A model generated the notes under the pieces. The model was not told the origin of the DNA and made no database searches. It saw nothing but the letters and a program-made list of their open reading frames with translations. A stretch of 6,077 bases of DNA, taken from assembly GCA_031261865.1 (NCBI GenBank), contig JAISIV010000048.1, positions 1 to 6,077 of the forward strand, in the 5' to 3' direction. Position 1 is the first letter of the stretch, and every line of letters starts with the position of its first letter. The translations under genes and the position numbers were made by a program. This DNA is from Lactobacillaceae bacterium. GTDB taxonomy: Bacteria; Bacillota; Bacilli; Lactobacillales; Lactobacillaceae. Below are positions 1 through 4,829 of the stretch, in pieces.

Positions 1-165
1 TGAATTAACTTTCTTCTTTTCTAATTGCACTTGGCGTTTTTGGTTATCTTCTAAATATCTGTATCCCAAATAGAAACCTCCACCGACAAGTGCAAATAGC
101 AAAGTGAAGGTTGTTAAACCTCTGATTATTTTTCGACGTCTTGACTGTTTCTCTAATTCAATCAT
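1..165 (-). CDS. N-terminal part of a membrane-anchored protein, cut by the window edge
   Basis: The frame is open for 55 codons from an ATG at 165 to the left edge, so only the N-terminus is seen. It begins MIELEKQSRRRKII, a basic cytoplasmic stretch, followed by a hydrophobic segment at about residues 16-35 (LTTFTLLFALVGGGFYLGY), then a charged segment rich in K, Q and E. This is a typical signal-anchor layout with the bulk of the protein outside the cell. The function cannot be told from this piece; Lactobacillaceae have many surface hydrolases and cell-wall enzymes built this way. Upstream, AGAGAG about 9 bases before the ATG is a weak ribosome binding site, and TAAAAT (194-199, minus strand) could be a -10 box without a clear -35. 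A terminator at 241-270 separates the gene from the toxin-antitoxin operon, so it is probably transcribed on its own. Confidence 0.7.
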   Translation of the reverse strand, partial: MIELEKQSRRRKIIRGLTTFTLLFALVGGGFYLGYRYLEDNQKRQVQLEKKKVNS

Positions 166-240
166 GCTTGTATTATCTCTCTAATTTCAGTTGATTTTAC
201 AGAATTAGTCTCCAAACGTAGTAGTGGACAAAAACCTTAA

Positions 241-270
241 AAAAGAAAAACTCGCCACAAAATGGCGAGA
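241..270 (-). terminator. Rho-independent terminator after yefM-yoeB
   Basis: A perfect 7-bp stem (CTCGCCA at 251-257 with TGGCGAG at 263-269) closes a 5-base loop. On the minus strand it is followed by TTTTTCTTTT. It lies about 100 bases beyond the yoeB stop and is the first terminator downstream of the toxin-antitoxin operon. On the plus strand no T-run follows, so it works one way only. Confidence 0.85.
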
Positions 271-369
271 TTATTTAGGTATTCTAGCCCAGTGAGAACA
301 TTACCTGTTTACTACCGATCGTTATACCTGTCTGACTTGATCGATATTTTGGTACAAATTTATCGGAGG

Positions 370-633
370 TCAATTCTCGTAATGATATCTAACAGAAACT
401 ATTTGAATCTCATTTTCAGTAACTCTGTAAACTAGTCTGTTATAGTCATCAATTCTTCTAGACCATGCACCTTCTTCATTTTTAAGTGGTTCTGGTTTAC
501 CTAATTCTTCAAAAGGAGTTTTTGAGGTGTTGTTAATTAGTTTAAATATTTGTTTGAGGGTTTTTCTATCTTGTTTGGTCCAATATTCAAAATCACTCCA
601 TGCGCTCGGTGAGAACTTCACATTAAGCGCCAT
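370..633 (-). CDS. yoeB: YoeB-family mRNA interferase toxin (type II toxin-antitoxin)
   Basis: This 87-residue protein matches the Txe/YoeB branch of the RelE superfamily, whose E. coli member is 84 residues. These toxins enter the ribosomal A site and cleave mRNA when the antitoxin is degraded. Family landmarks are visible: W12 and the FEYW block near residue 15, PFEELGKPEPLK at 40-51, WSRRI at 57-61, NRLVYRV at 65-71 and the terminal RYHY at 82-85. By position, E48, R66, H84 and Y85 correspond to the catalytic set E46, R65, H83 and Y84 of E. coli YoeB, so the toxin looks intact. The ATG at 633 lies inside the end of yefM (11-base overlap) with only a weak Shine-Dalgarno sequence, which suggests translational coupling to the antitoxin. 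A truncated second copy of the 3' end lies at 1256-1309. Confidence 0.95.
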   Translation of the reverse strand: MALNVKFSPSAWSDFEYWTKQDRKTLKQIFKLINNTSKTPFEELGKPEPLKNEEGAWSRRIDDYNRLVYRVTENEIQIVSVRYHYEN

Positions 634-910
634 ATTGATTTTGAAGGTCTTGCCATTCTTGAGGATTTAATACTTTACCTTCTCCTCTATCTAATTCAGA
701 AAAACTCTGTTCTAAATGTTTTCTATTTGCCTCATTGCCATATAAATAAGCTGTGTTTTGTAAGGCAGACAATTCTTTTTCTGAAATAATGACAGCATTT
801 TCGGAATGAGGACGGGTAATAATTACTTGATCTCCATATTCAGTGACGTTATCCATGTATTGTTTGAAGTTTTGTTTCAAATCTTGGGCAGTGGTTGCAG
901 TTACAGTCAT
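623..910 (-). CDS. yefM: YefM-family antitoxin (Phd/YefM)
   Basis: This 95-residue protein is the partner of the toxin that follows it. The N-terminal half (about 1-55) is a Phd/YefM DNA-binding and dimerisation fold, with TTAQDLKQNFKQYMDNV followed by the strand-rich DQVIITRP and NAVIISEKELSAL. The C-terminal half (NTAYLYGNEANRKHLEQS onward) aligns with the region of E. coli YefM (ETAYLLRSPANARRL) that wraps the toxin. In this family the antitoxin neutralises YoeB and represses the operon, more strongly as the complex. GAGGAG sits about 6 bases before the ATG at 910. The stop codon lies past the yoeB start, the usual antitoxin-first overlapping layout. A perfect palindrome at 948-973 is the likely operator. 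Confidence 0.95.
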   Translation of the reverse strand: MTVTATTAQDLKQNFKQYMDNVTEYGDQVIITRPHSENAVIISEKELSALQNTAYLYGNEANRKHLEQSFSELDRGEGKVLNPQEWQDLQNQYGA

Positions 911-936
911 TCTTATCTCCTCATTTCGTTGAATTT

Positions 937-942
937 ATTGTA
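937..942 (-). promoter_or_regulatory. Likely -10 box of the yefM-yoeB promoter
   Basis: TACAAT on the minus strand lies 26 bases before the yefM ATG, which would give a leader of about 20 bases. With a 17-base spacer the -35 region would fall at 960-965, in the middle of the palindrome at 948-973. No good TTGACA match is present there. The overlap fits a promoter shut off by a repressor bound to the palindrome. Confidence 0.5.
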
Positions 943-947
943 ACAAA

Positions 948-973
948 AAAACATACGTAATTACGTATGTTTT
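948..973. promoter_or_regulatory. 26-bp perfect palindrome: probable YefM/YefM-YoeB operator
   Basis: Each half reads AAAACATACGTAA, with no mismatch between arms. It lies directly upstream of the yefM -10 box, where YefM-type antitoxins are known to bind and repress. The repeated TACGTA core differs from the TGTACA core known for the E. coli operator, so the assignment rests on position and symmetry. On the minus strand the palindrome runs straight into T residues (seven at 945-951), so as RNA it could also fold into an AT-rich terminator behind the remnant at 1000-1176. Confidence 0.6.
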
Positions 974-999
974 AAAAATGATAGAAATACTGGTTAATG

Positions 1000-1176
1000 C
1001 TAATAACGTTGACTTTTGAATCCTTCGTATTTTGGATTAAATTTATATCTTAAAGCGTTCTCGATTAGATCTATTTCAAATACATTGCCGGCCGGAACCA
1101 TTACATTTACACGACGAGTATTATTGATAATCCAATCCCATGTTGACTCTTCATTTAAATCAAGCCGAGATGAACA
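1000..1176 (-). pseudogene. C-terminal remnant of an unidentified protein
   Basis: A minus-strand frame of 58 codons ends in TAG at 1000-1002. It contains SSRLDLNEESTWDWIINN, RRVNVMVPAGNVFEIDLI and ALRYKFNPKYEGFKSQRY, which reads as genuine protein with aromatic and charged residues spread normally. It has no plausible start: an in-frame TAA at 1177-1179 precedes it, and the only internal ATG falls in mid-domain (residue 26). Upstream of the TAA the same frame is open for another 22 codons back to an ATG at 1243-1245, so a nonsense mutation in a longer remnant is possible. I do not recognise the family. The yefM palindrome begins about 26 bases past its stop. Base composition is like the surroundings. 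Confidence 0.5.
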
Positions 1177-1255
1177 TTACCTCGCATACTTAAAAACATT
1201 GTGACTACAAGTTCTAATCAAGATTTTCAAATAATTTTTCGACATTTAGGGGAAG

Positions 1256-1309
1256 TCAACTTTCGTAATGATATATAACAGAAACTATTTGAATCTCGTT
1301 TTCAGTCAC
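1256..1309 (-). pseudogene. yoeB: Truncated second copy of the yoeB 3' end
   Basis: The last 17 codons read VTENEIQIVSVIYHYES and stop, against VTENEIQIVSVRYHYEN in the intact yoeB at 370-633. DNA similarity runs from about 1244 to 1320 against 358 to 434, with roughly 54 of 61 bases identical in the best part, and extends a little past the stop codon. The frame just upstream has a TAG where the intact gene has Tyr69, and beyond that similarity fades, so the body of the gene and its antitoxin are gone. The HY pair of the active site remains; the preceding Arg is Ile. It cannot make a toxin. Confidence 0.85.
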
Positions 1310-1403
1310 TTTCTAAATTAAATGGATTGCGTCATGTTTTTTCAATTCTCGAATAAAAGTTGATAGTTATAGTATCTTTCTTGTTTCACTATTTCTTATA
1401 AAT
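1310..1403. other. Gene-free debris between the yoeB remnant and the three-gene cluster
   Basis: No intact gene is present. On the minus strand a short frame upstream of the yoeB remnant reads LSTFIRELKKHDAIHLI between two stops (about 1317-1370). It may be decayed coding sequence, either from the duplicated toxin or from another gene, but it is too short to assign. No terminator is evident downstream of the cluster that ends at 1404. Confidence 0.35.
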
Positions 1404-1673
1404 TCACTTTCGTCCACCAATAAAAAATTTAAGAAAGATCCACTTTATTAAATCAAACCAGCTCGGTATTGACCTAACCATTTGTAAGGTTTTGAAGTCA
1501 TCTGAATAATCTCCATAAAGATAACCAAAGTCTCCGTCTCCCAATGTTGGTTTCTCTTCTAAATATCTCACAGTTAATTTCTTCTTTAAAAAGTCCATGG
1601 GAAAATAAAAAACAGCAAATAGCGCGAAATCTTGTAACAAGCCATCCTTTAGCCAGTTGATAATTTCAGACAT
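1404..1673 (-). CDS. Small protein of unknown function with hydrophobic ends, third gene of cluster
   Basis: The product is 89 residues if it starts at the ATG at 1673, beginning MSEIINWLKDGLL; a TTG one codon earlier (1676) is possible. The ATG overlaps the stop of the preceding gene by one base (TGATG), which argues for coupled translation and for this start. Two hydrophobic stretches are visible, ALFAVFYFPMDFL near residues 17-29 and the tail WFDLIKWIFLKFFIGG. Between them lies a polar, Gly/Asp/Tyr-rich segment (GDGDFGYLYGDYSDDF). It may associate with the membrane, but neither stretch is a clean transmembrane helix. I do not recognise the family. It ends 94 bases before the yoeB remnant. 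Confidence 0.65.
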   Translation of the reverse strand: MSEIINWLKDGLLQDFALFAVFYFPMDFLKKKLTVRYLEEKPTLGDGDFGYLYGDYSDDFKTLQMVRSIPSWFDLIKWIFLKFFIGGRK

Positions 1674-1870
1674 CAATCATGCTCATTCCAATAAGGATCC
1701 AATTCATAAACATCATTCATGACGTCCTCTCCGGATTCTTCTGCGAGCCAGCCTTCAAACCATATGCTGAGTCCAAGACCTTCATCTTTAACCTCTTGCC
1801 TGAAATCACCTTCAGGTATTCCAACGAATCTGGAAACATCTTTATAAGTCATCTTGGGAAATTTATTCAT
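1673..1870 (-). CDS. Small acidic protein of unknown function, second gene of cluster
   Basis: Two adjacent ATG codons are possible, at 1873 and 1870. The strong AGGAGG (1877-1882, minus strand) is 3 bases from the first and 6 from the second, so the second is preferred, giving 65 residues starting MNKFPKMTYKDV. The protein is acidic (16 Asp/Glu against 6 Lys/Arg) with no membrane segment. It begins with a predicted helix, YKDVSRFVGIPEGDFRQEV, followed by a Trp-containing segment (LSIWFEGWLAEESGED). Its stop overlaps the next start and it lies about 14 bases after the preceding gene, so the three genes are almost certainly one transcript. The family is not recognised. Small acidic proteins in clusters are often immunity or antitoxin partners, but nothing here proves that. 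Confidence 0.75.
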   Translation of the reverse strand: MNKFPKMTYKDVSRFVGIPEGDFRQEVKDEGLGLSIWFEGWLAEESGEDVMNDVYELDPYWNEHD

Positions 1871-1884
1871 CATTCTCCTCCTAT

Positions 1885-2253
1885 CTAGACTAGATAATCG
1901 ACATCCTCTTGAGTAAAACCATTTTCAAAAAGAAAACGTTGAAAATCTTCATCAAACTGTCGATCATTTTCTAGACTTGGAGACTCAAAATCCTCAGAAA
2001 ATGGTCCAGTATTTTGAATTAAATCAGAACCATCAATCACGTACCTTTCCAAATCAAAATCCCATTTTAGTTCTCGAGTAAAAGTAGATGTTCCGGTAAG
2101 GCGAAGACTTCTCCCTTCCATACTTTCTTCATCATAATCGTATGTTTTACTAAACGAATAATATTCCTCATCCAATGACTTTAGTTCTTGTTTATCTTCT
2201 TCGACATCCTCTTCGAGCCATTCAGAAAGATGGTTCTTTTTTTTGAAAAACAT
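1885..2253 (-). CDS. Acidic protein of unknown function, first gene of cluster
   Basis: This protein has 122 residues, 34 of them Asp or Glu. After a basic start (MFFKKKN) comes a very acidic, probably helical stretch (about 10-50, including LSEWLEEDVEEDKQELKSLDEEYY). A strand-like middle follows (RSLRLTGTSTFTRELKWDF at about 55-73 and ERYVIDGSDLI), and then a helical tail ending QRFLFENGFTQEDVDYLV. There is no signal peptide or membrane segment, so it should be cytoplasmic. AGGAG lies 6 bases before the ATG. It heads a three-gene cluster, and a perfect palindrome about 54 bases upstream may control it. I do not recognise the family. The composition resembles immunity proteins of secreted bacterial toxins, an inference from composition only. 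Confidence 0.8.
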   Translation of the reverse strand: MFFKKKNHLSEWLEEDVEEDKQELKSLDEEYYSFSKTYDYDEESMEGRSLRLTGTSTFTRELKWDFDLERYVIDGSDLIQNTGPFSEDFESPSLENDRQFDEDFQRFLFENGFTQEDVDYLV

Positions 2254-2306
2254 AAGAAACTCCTAAATTTTTTGCAGTTTTTGACGTACTTGTAAAGTAA
2301 AAAACT

Positions 2307-2326
2307 GATTAACTATATAGTTAATC
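2307..2326. promoter_or_regulatory. 20-bp perfect palindrome upstream of the three-gene cluster
   Basis: The halves GATTAACTAT and ATAGTTAATC match without error. On the minus strand it contains TATAGT (2312-2317), one base off a -10 box, although no good -35 lies 16-18 bases upstream. Symmetry, AT content and position 54 bases before the first ATG suggest a binding site for a dimeric repressor overlapping the cluster promoter. No T-run follows on either strand, so it is not a terminator. Confidence 0.5.
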
Positions 2327-2361
2327 GCTCAAATTTAGTATTCATTTGTCAAGAGAGGAAT

Positions 2362-2393
2362 AAAAAAAGAGCCAACTGTTACCAGTTAACTCT
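2362..2393 (-). terminator. Rho-independent terminator after tRNA-Glu
   Basis: An 11-bp stem including two G-U pairs (2383-2393 with 2368-2378) closes a 4-base loop and on the minus strand runs into seven T residues (2362-2368). It lies 23 bases past the tRNA 3' end. It is the first convincing terminator downstream of the histidine kinase and separates this unit from the three-gene cluster. Confidence 0.9.
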
Positions 2394-2415
2394 TACTTCA
2401 CTATTTTCAGGTATT

Positions 2416-2487
2416 TAGCCCCAGAGGGAGTCGAACCCTCGATTCCGCGCTGAGAACGCGACGTCTTAACCGCTTGACCATGGGGCC
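2416..2487 (-). tRNA. tRNA-Glu with CTC anticodon
   Basis: The 72 bases fold into a full cloverleaf. The acceptor stem is GGCCCCA with TGGGGCT (first pair G-U), the D arm is GTC/GAC around AAGCGGTTAA, and the anticodon stem is TCGCG/CGCGG with loop TTCTCAG. A 4-base variable loop and the T arm GAGGG-TTCGACT-CCCTC follow, with discriminator A. Loop positions 34-36 are CTC, which reads GAG. The D arm equals that of Bacillus-type tRNA-Glu, supporting the identity. CCA is not encoded and must be added. The anticodon loop differs from the usual glutamate loop CTTTCAC, with T at 32 and G at 38. The gene starts 39 bases after the histidine kinase stop and is followed by a strong terminator. Confidence 0.93.
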
Positions 2488-2493
2488 ATGATC

Positions 2494-2538
2494 AGGCATT
2501 TTTCAATGCCTTTATAGTTTAACAAATTATTCTGTCTC
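2494..2538 (-). promoter_or_regulatory. Spacer between kinase and tRNA: hairpin and possible tRNA promoter
   Basis: A 7-bp perfect stem with a GAAA loop on the minus strand (2494-2511) sits between the kinase stop and the tRNA. No T-run follows on the minus strand, so it is a poor terminator and may instead cap or process the kinase mRNA. TATAAA (2511-2516) with GAGACA 16 bases upstream (2533-2538, inside the last codons of the kinase) is a weak candidate promoter for the tRNA. Without it, the tRNA would be read from the regulator-kinase promoter. Confidence 0.35.
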
Positions 2539-3945
2539 TTCGGGAACTGGGTTATTCGCGTTATTAAAAGTAATTGTCATCATAGTACCTTTACCTACTT
2601 CAGATTGAATATCAATATCAGCCTGATGCAAGTCAAGAATCTCTCGAACAATCGCCATACCTAACCCAGATTCACCCTTGGTTTTTATACGGGATTTATC
2701 AGCTTTATAATAGCGTTCAAAAATATTATCAATATCTTTTTGGGTCATGCCAATTCCAGTATCTTTTACTTTAATGGTGACAATCCCTTCAACATTCTGC
2801 AATGAAACTTCAATCTTTCCTTTTTCCGTAAATTGAATGGCGTTAGTAATCACATTTACCATCAATTGCGTAAAGCGATCTCGATCTGCATTCAAAGGAA
2901 CATCAAAATCAGAATCAAGAATCAACTTATCGCCTTTTTCTTTAGCCTTAACTTTCAATTGTTCAATAACTTTATTAGTCATCTCACCCGCGTTAAAACG
3001 TTCGATACGTAATGGTGTTTCTGCTGAACGAAGACGCTCGTAATCCAGGTTATCTTTGACTAATCTAGTTAGACGTTCAACTTCATCGTGCATCATCAAG
3101 AAATACCGTTTTTGATCTTTTTGCGGAATAACGTCATTTTCTAAGGCTTCTAAGAAACCACCAATAACCGTAAGAGGAGTGCGCATTTCATGACTGGCGT
3201 TGGCCATGAAAGTTTTTCTGCGTTCTTCTTGTTCGTGTATTTCTTCTTGCTGGCGTTTGAGCGAACGACTCATTTCATTAATGTCGTTTCCAAGTTGGCC
3301 GATTTCGTCGAAATTATTTTCTTTAACTTTGGTGTCGTAATTTTTGCGCGTAATTTCTTTTGTGGCACTTCTAAGAACTTCGATACGTTTTGAAATACTA
3401 CGGGCAATGATAATTGAAAAAACAAGTGCAATGATCATTGCGATGAATCCCGCCAATAATAATTGACCGCGCATTGGATTAGACAATGGGCTGGTTGTTG
3501 CTGAAGTGGTGGTTACTTTAATGTAACCGAGATTATTTTGACCAAGTTCAAGTTGATAGTAACTGGTTAAAGTTTGGTTGTTGTTTTTGACACTAGTTAC
3601 TCGATAAGCCTTTTCCGGATTTTTAATAACTTCCATAGCTTTTTCAGGAACAGTGTTTGTTGTATTTGCTGGAACAACCTGTTTTCCTTGATTACTATAA
3701 ACGGTTAACTTAATATCTTGTTTAGAAAGTGTTGCCCTAGCCTGATCCAAACGATTACTGTCAAAACCATTTTGGTCGTCATCAATTGCCATGACAACAA
3801 TCGACTTTGACAAAGTTTCCATCGTATTTTGAATTTGGGTACGATCAGTTTGTACGGAAAAATAAGAAAACAATACTGAAACAATCAGTATTGTTGAAAA
3901 GACTACTGCTAAAAATGACAGGATTAATTGACCAAAATATTTCAC
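2527..3945 (-). CDS. Membrane sensor histidine kinase of a two-component system
   Basis: This 472-residue kinase senses an unknown signal and passes phosphate to the regulator encoded upstream. Transmembrane helix 1 is at about 6-29, followed by an extracytoplasmic sensor region of about 130 residues and helix 2 at about 160-181. A HAMP linker follows (182-234), then a coiled stretch (RQQEEIHEQEERR). The HisKA domain has the phospho-acceptor H252 in ASHEMRTPL. The ATPase domain shows the N box (N364 and N368 in NVITNAIQF), G1 DTGIGM (395-400), F box FERYY (409) and G2 GESGLGM (424-430). No cytoplasmic PAS domain is seen. The start is GTG, with an in-frame TAA immediately before it, so no earlier start exists. 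The 24-base gap after the regulator holds no clear Shine-Dalgarno sequence, which suggests weak or coupled translation. The signal cannot be named. Confidence 0.95.
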   Translation of the reverse strand: MKYFGQLILSFLAVVFSTILIVSVLFSYFSVQTDRTQIQNTMETLSKSIVVMAIDDDQNGFDSNRLDQARATLSKQDIKLTVYSNQGKQVVPANTTNTVPEKAMEVIKNPEKAYRVTSVKNNNQTLTSYYQLELGQNNLGYIKVTTTSATTSPLSNPMRGQLLLAGFIAMIIALVFSIIIARSISKRIEVLRSATKEITRKNYDTKVKENNFDEIGQLGNDINEMSRSLKRQQEEIHEQEERRKTFMANASHEMRTPLTVIGGFLEALENDVIPQKDQKRYFLMMHDEVERLTRLVKDNLDYERLRSAETPLRIERFNAGEMTNKVIEQLKVKAKEKGDKLILDSDFDVPLNADRDRFTQLMVNVITNAIQFTEKGKIEVSLQNVEGIVTIKVKDTGIGMTQKDIDNIFERYYKADKSRIKTKGESGLGMAIVREILDLHQADIDIQSEVGKGTMMTITFNNANNPVPEETE

Positions 3946-3969
3946 TTAACTAATATATCAAACCGTTAA

Positions 3970-4686
3970 TTAAGCTTCTTGCTTGACTACAGAAGTGTCA
4001 TCATATTTATAACCAACACCCCAAACGGTTTGAATAACTTCAGGACCTAATTCACCTAACTTTTGACGCAACTTTTTAATGTGGGCATCAACAGTACGTT
4101 CATCCCCGAAAGATTCATAACCCCAAACAGTTTGAACTAACGATTCACGAGTAAACACTTGGCGTGGGTAACTAGCAAGTAATTTCAAAAGTTCGAATTC
4201 CTTTGGAGTGAGGTCTTCAATCTTACGACCTTCAAAAGTTACTTCACGTAACGATGTTGAGAGTGTCAACAAATCATTTTGAACATCGGCTTCATCATCA
4301 GTAGTTCCACCTTGTCCGTTCATCTTCATGCGGTTCATCATTGACTTCACGCGTGAAATCAAAGTAATAGGGCTGAATGGTTTTACGATATATTCATCGG
4401 CACCCATTTCGAATCCAATAACCTGATCTGATTCGCTTTCACGTGCAGTAATCATGATGATAGGAATCTTAGACATTTCGCGAACTTGTTTTGCAACTTG
4501 AACGCCGTCGGTTCCTGGTAAGTTCAAATCGAGTGTCATCAAATCATATCCGTTTGGATCTTTTTTGATTTCAGCAATTGCTTCATCTCCGTTTTGAATG
4601 TTTTTAACTTCCCAATCTTCTTTGGTAAAGAAAAGGTCTAACATGTCAGCAATTTGCTGATCGTCTTCTACGACAAGAATTTTCAT
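3970..4686 (-). CDS. OmpR/PhoB-family response regulator
   Basis: This 238-residue regulator is the partner of the kinase encoded just downstream. The receiver domain (about 1-118) has the acidic pocket E7-D8-D9, phospho-acceptor D53 in TLDLNLPG, T80 in IMIT and K102 in VKPF. A Gly- and Asp-rich linker follows (about 122-138). The winged-helix DNA-binding domain (about 140-230) has the family signatures LTPKEFELLKLLA, the recognition-helix region DERTVDAHIKKLRQKLG, and VWGVGYKY. The ATG at 4686 has AGGAGGG 8 bases upstream. It is the first gene of the operon, and TGTGAA repeats over its promoter suggest autoregulation. Length and domains are ordinary for the family. Sequence alone does not place it with any one named system. 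Confidence 0.96.
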   Translation of the reverse strand: MKILVVEDDQQIADMLDLFFTKEDWEVKNIQNGDEAIAEIKKDPNGYDLMTLDLNLPGTDGVQVAKQVREMSKIPIIMITARESESDQVIGFEMGADEYIVKPFSPITLISRVKSMMNRMKMNGQGGTTDDEADVQNDLLTLSTSLREVTFEGRKIEDLTPKEFELLKLLASYPRQVFTRESLVQTVWGYESFGDERTVDAHIKKLRQKLGELGPEVIQTVWGVGYKYDDTSVVKQEA

Positions 4687-4715
4687 AATAGTTTCCCTCC
4701 TATTGATTAACTCCT

Positions 4716-4721
4716 ATTATA
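4716..4721 (-). promoter_or_regulatory. -10 box of the regulator-kinase operon
   Basis: TATAAT on the minus strand, followed by AGGAG, lies 29 bases before the ATG and implies a leader of a little over 20 bases. At 16-18 bases upstream there is no sequence like TTGACA; that region carries TGTGAA repeats instead. A perfect -10 with a missing -35 is typical of promoters that need an activator. Confidence 0.7.
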
Positions 4722-4723
4722 GG

Positions 4724-4775
4724 TGTGAATTATTGCATTATTGTGAAATTTTGTGAATAAAATGCGAAATGTGAA
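4724..4775. promoter_or_regulatory. TGTGAA direct-repeat array, probable response-regulator binding sites
   Basis: On the plus strand TGTGAA begins at 4724, 4742, 4752 and 4770, with TGCGAA at 4763. Read on the minus strand these are TTCACA repeats upstream of the operon -10 box. The 4742-4752-4763 run has 10-11 base spacing, one helical turn, which is how OmpR/PhoB-family dimers bind (compare the tandem boxes of PhoP and WalR in Bacillus). The array covers the missing -35 region. Binding by the encoded regulator is an inference. Confidence 0.6.
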
Positions 4776-4809
4776 ACAATTATTGTTTTTGTTAAAAGAT
4801 TCCACGCGT

Positions 4810-4815
4810 TATAAT
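4810..4815 (+). promoter_or_regulatory. -10 box of the ssrA promoter
   Basis: A perfect TATAAT ends 14 bases before the first base of the mature tmRNA, leaving a short leader to be trimmed by RNase P. The best -35 candidates are poor (TTTGTT at 4788-4793, 16-base spacer, or TTGTTA at 4789-4794, 15-base spacer). It is divergent from the regulator promoter in the same 143-base gap. Confidence 0.75.
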
Positions 4816-4829
4816 TAGATTGTTGTATC

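Noticed and set aside
1016..1204. Plus-strand open frame of 62 codons over the remnant region
   Set aside because: It has no ribosome binding site, lies opposite the protein-like minus-strand tail at 1000-1176, and its product looks like a shadow translation.
1679..1888. Plus-strand open frame of 69 codons opposite the second cluster gene
   Set aside because: The minus-strand gene has AGGAGG, operon spacing and sensible composition; the plus frame has none of these.
2837..3393. Two plus-strand frames inside the histidine kinase (2837-3043 and 3190-3393)
   Set aside because: They are antisense to conserved HAMP, HisKA and ATPase coding sequence and are shadows.
4724..4775. CRISPR-like short repeats
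   Set aside because: The units are only 6 bases at 7-18 base spacing in a promoter, far too short for CRISPR and better explained as regulator boxes.
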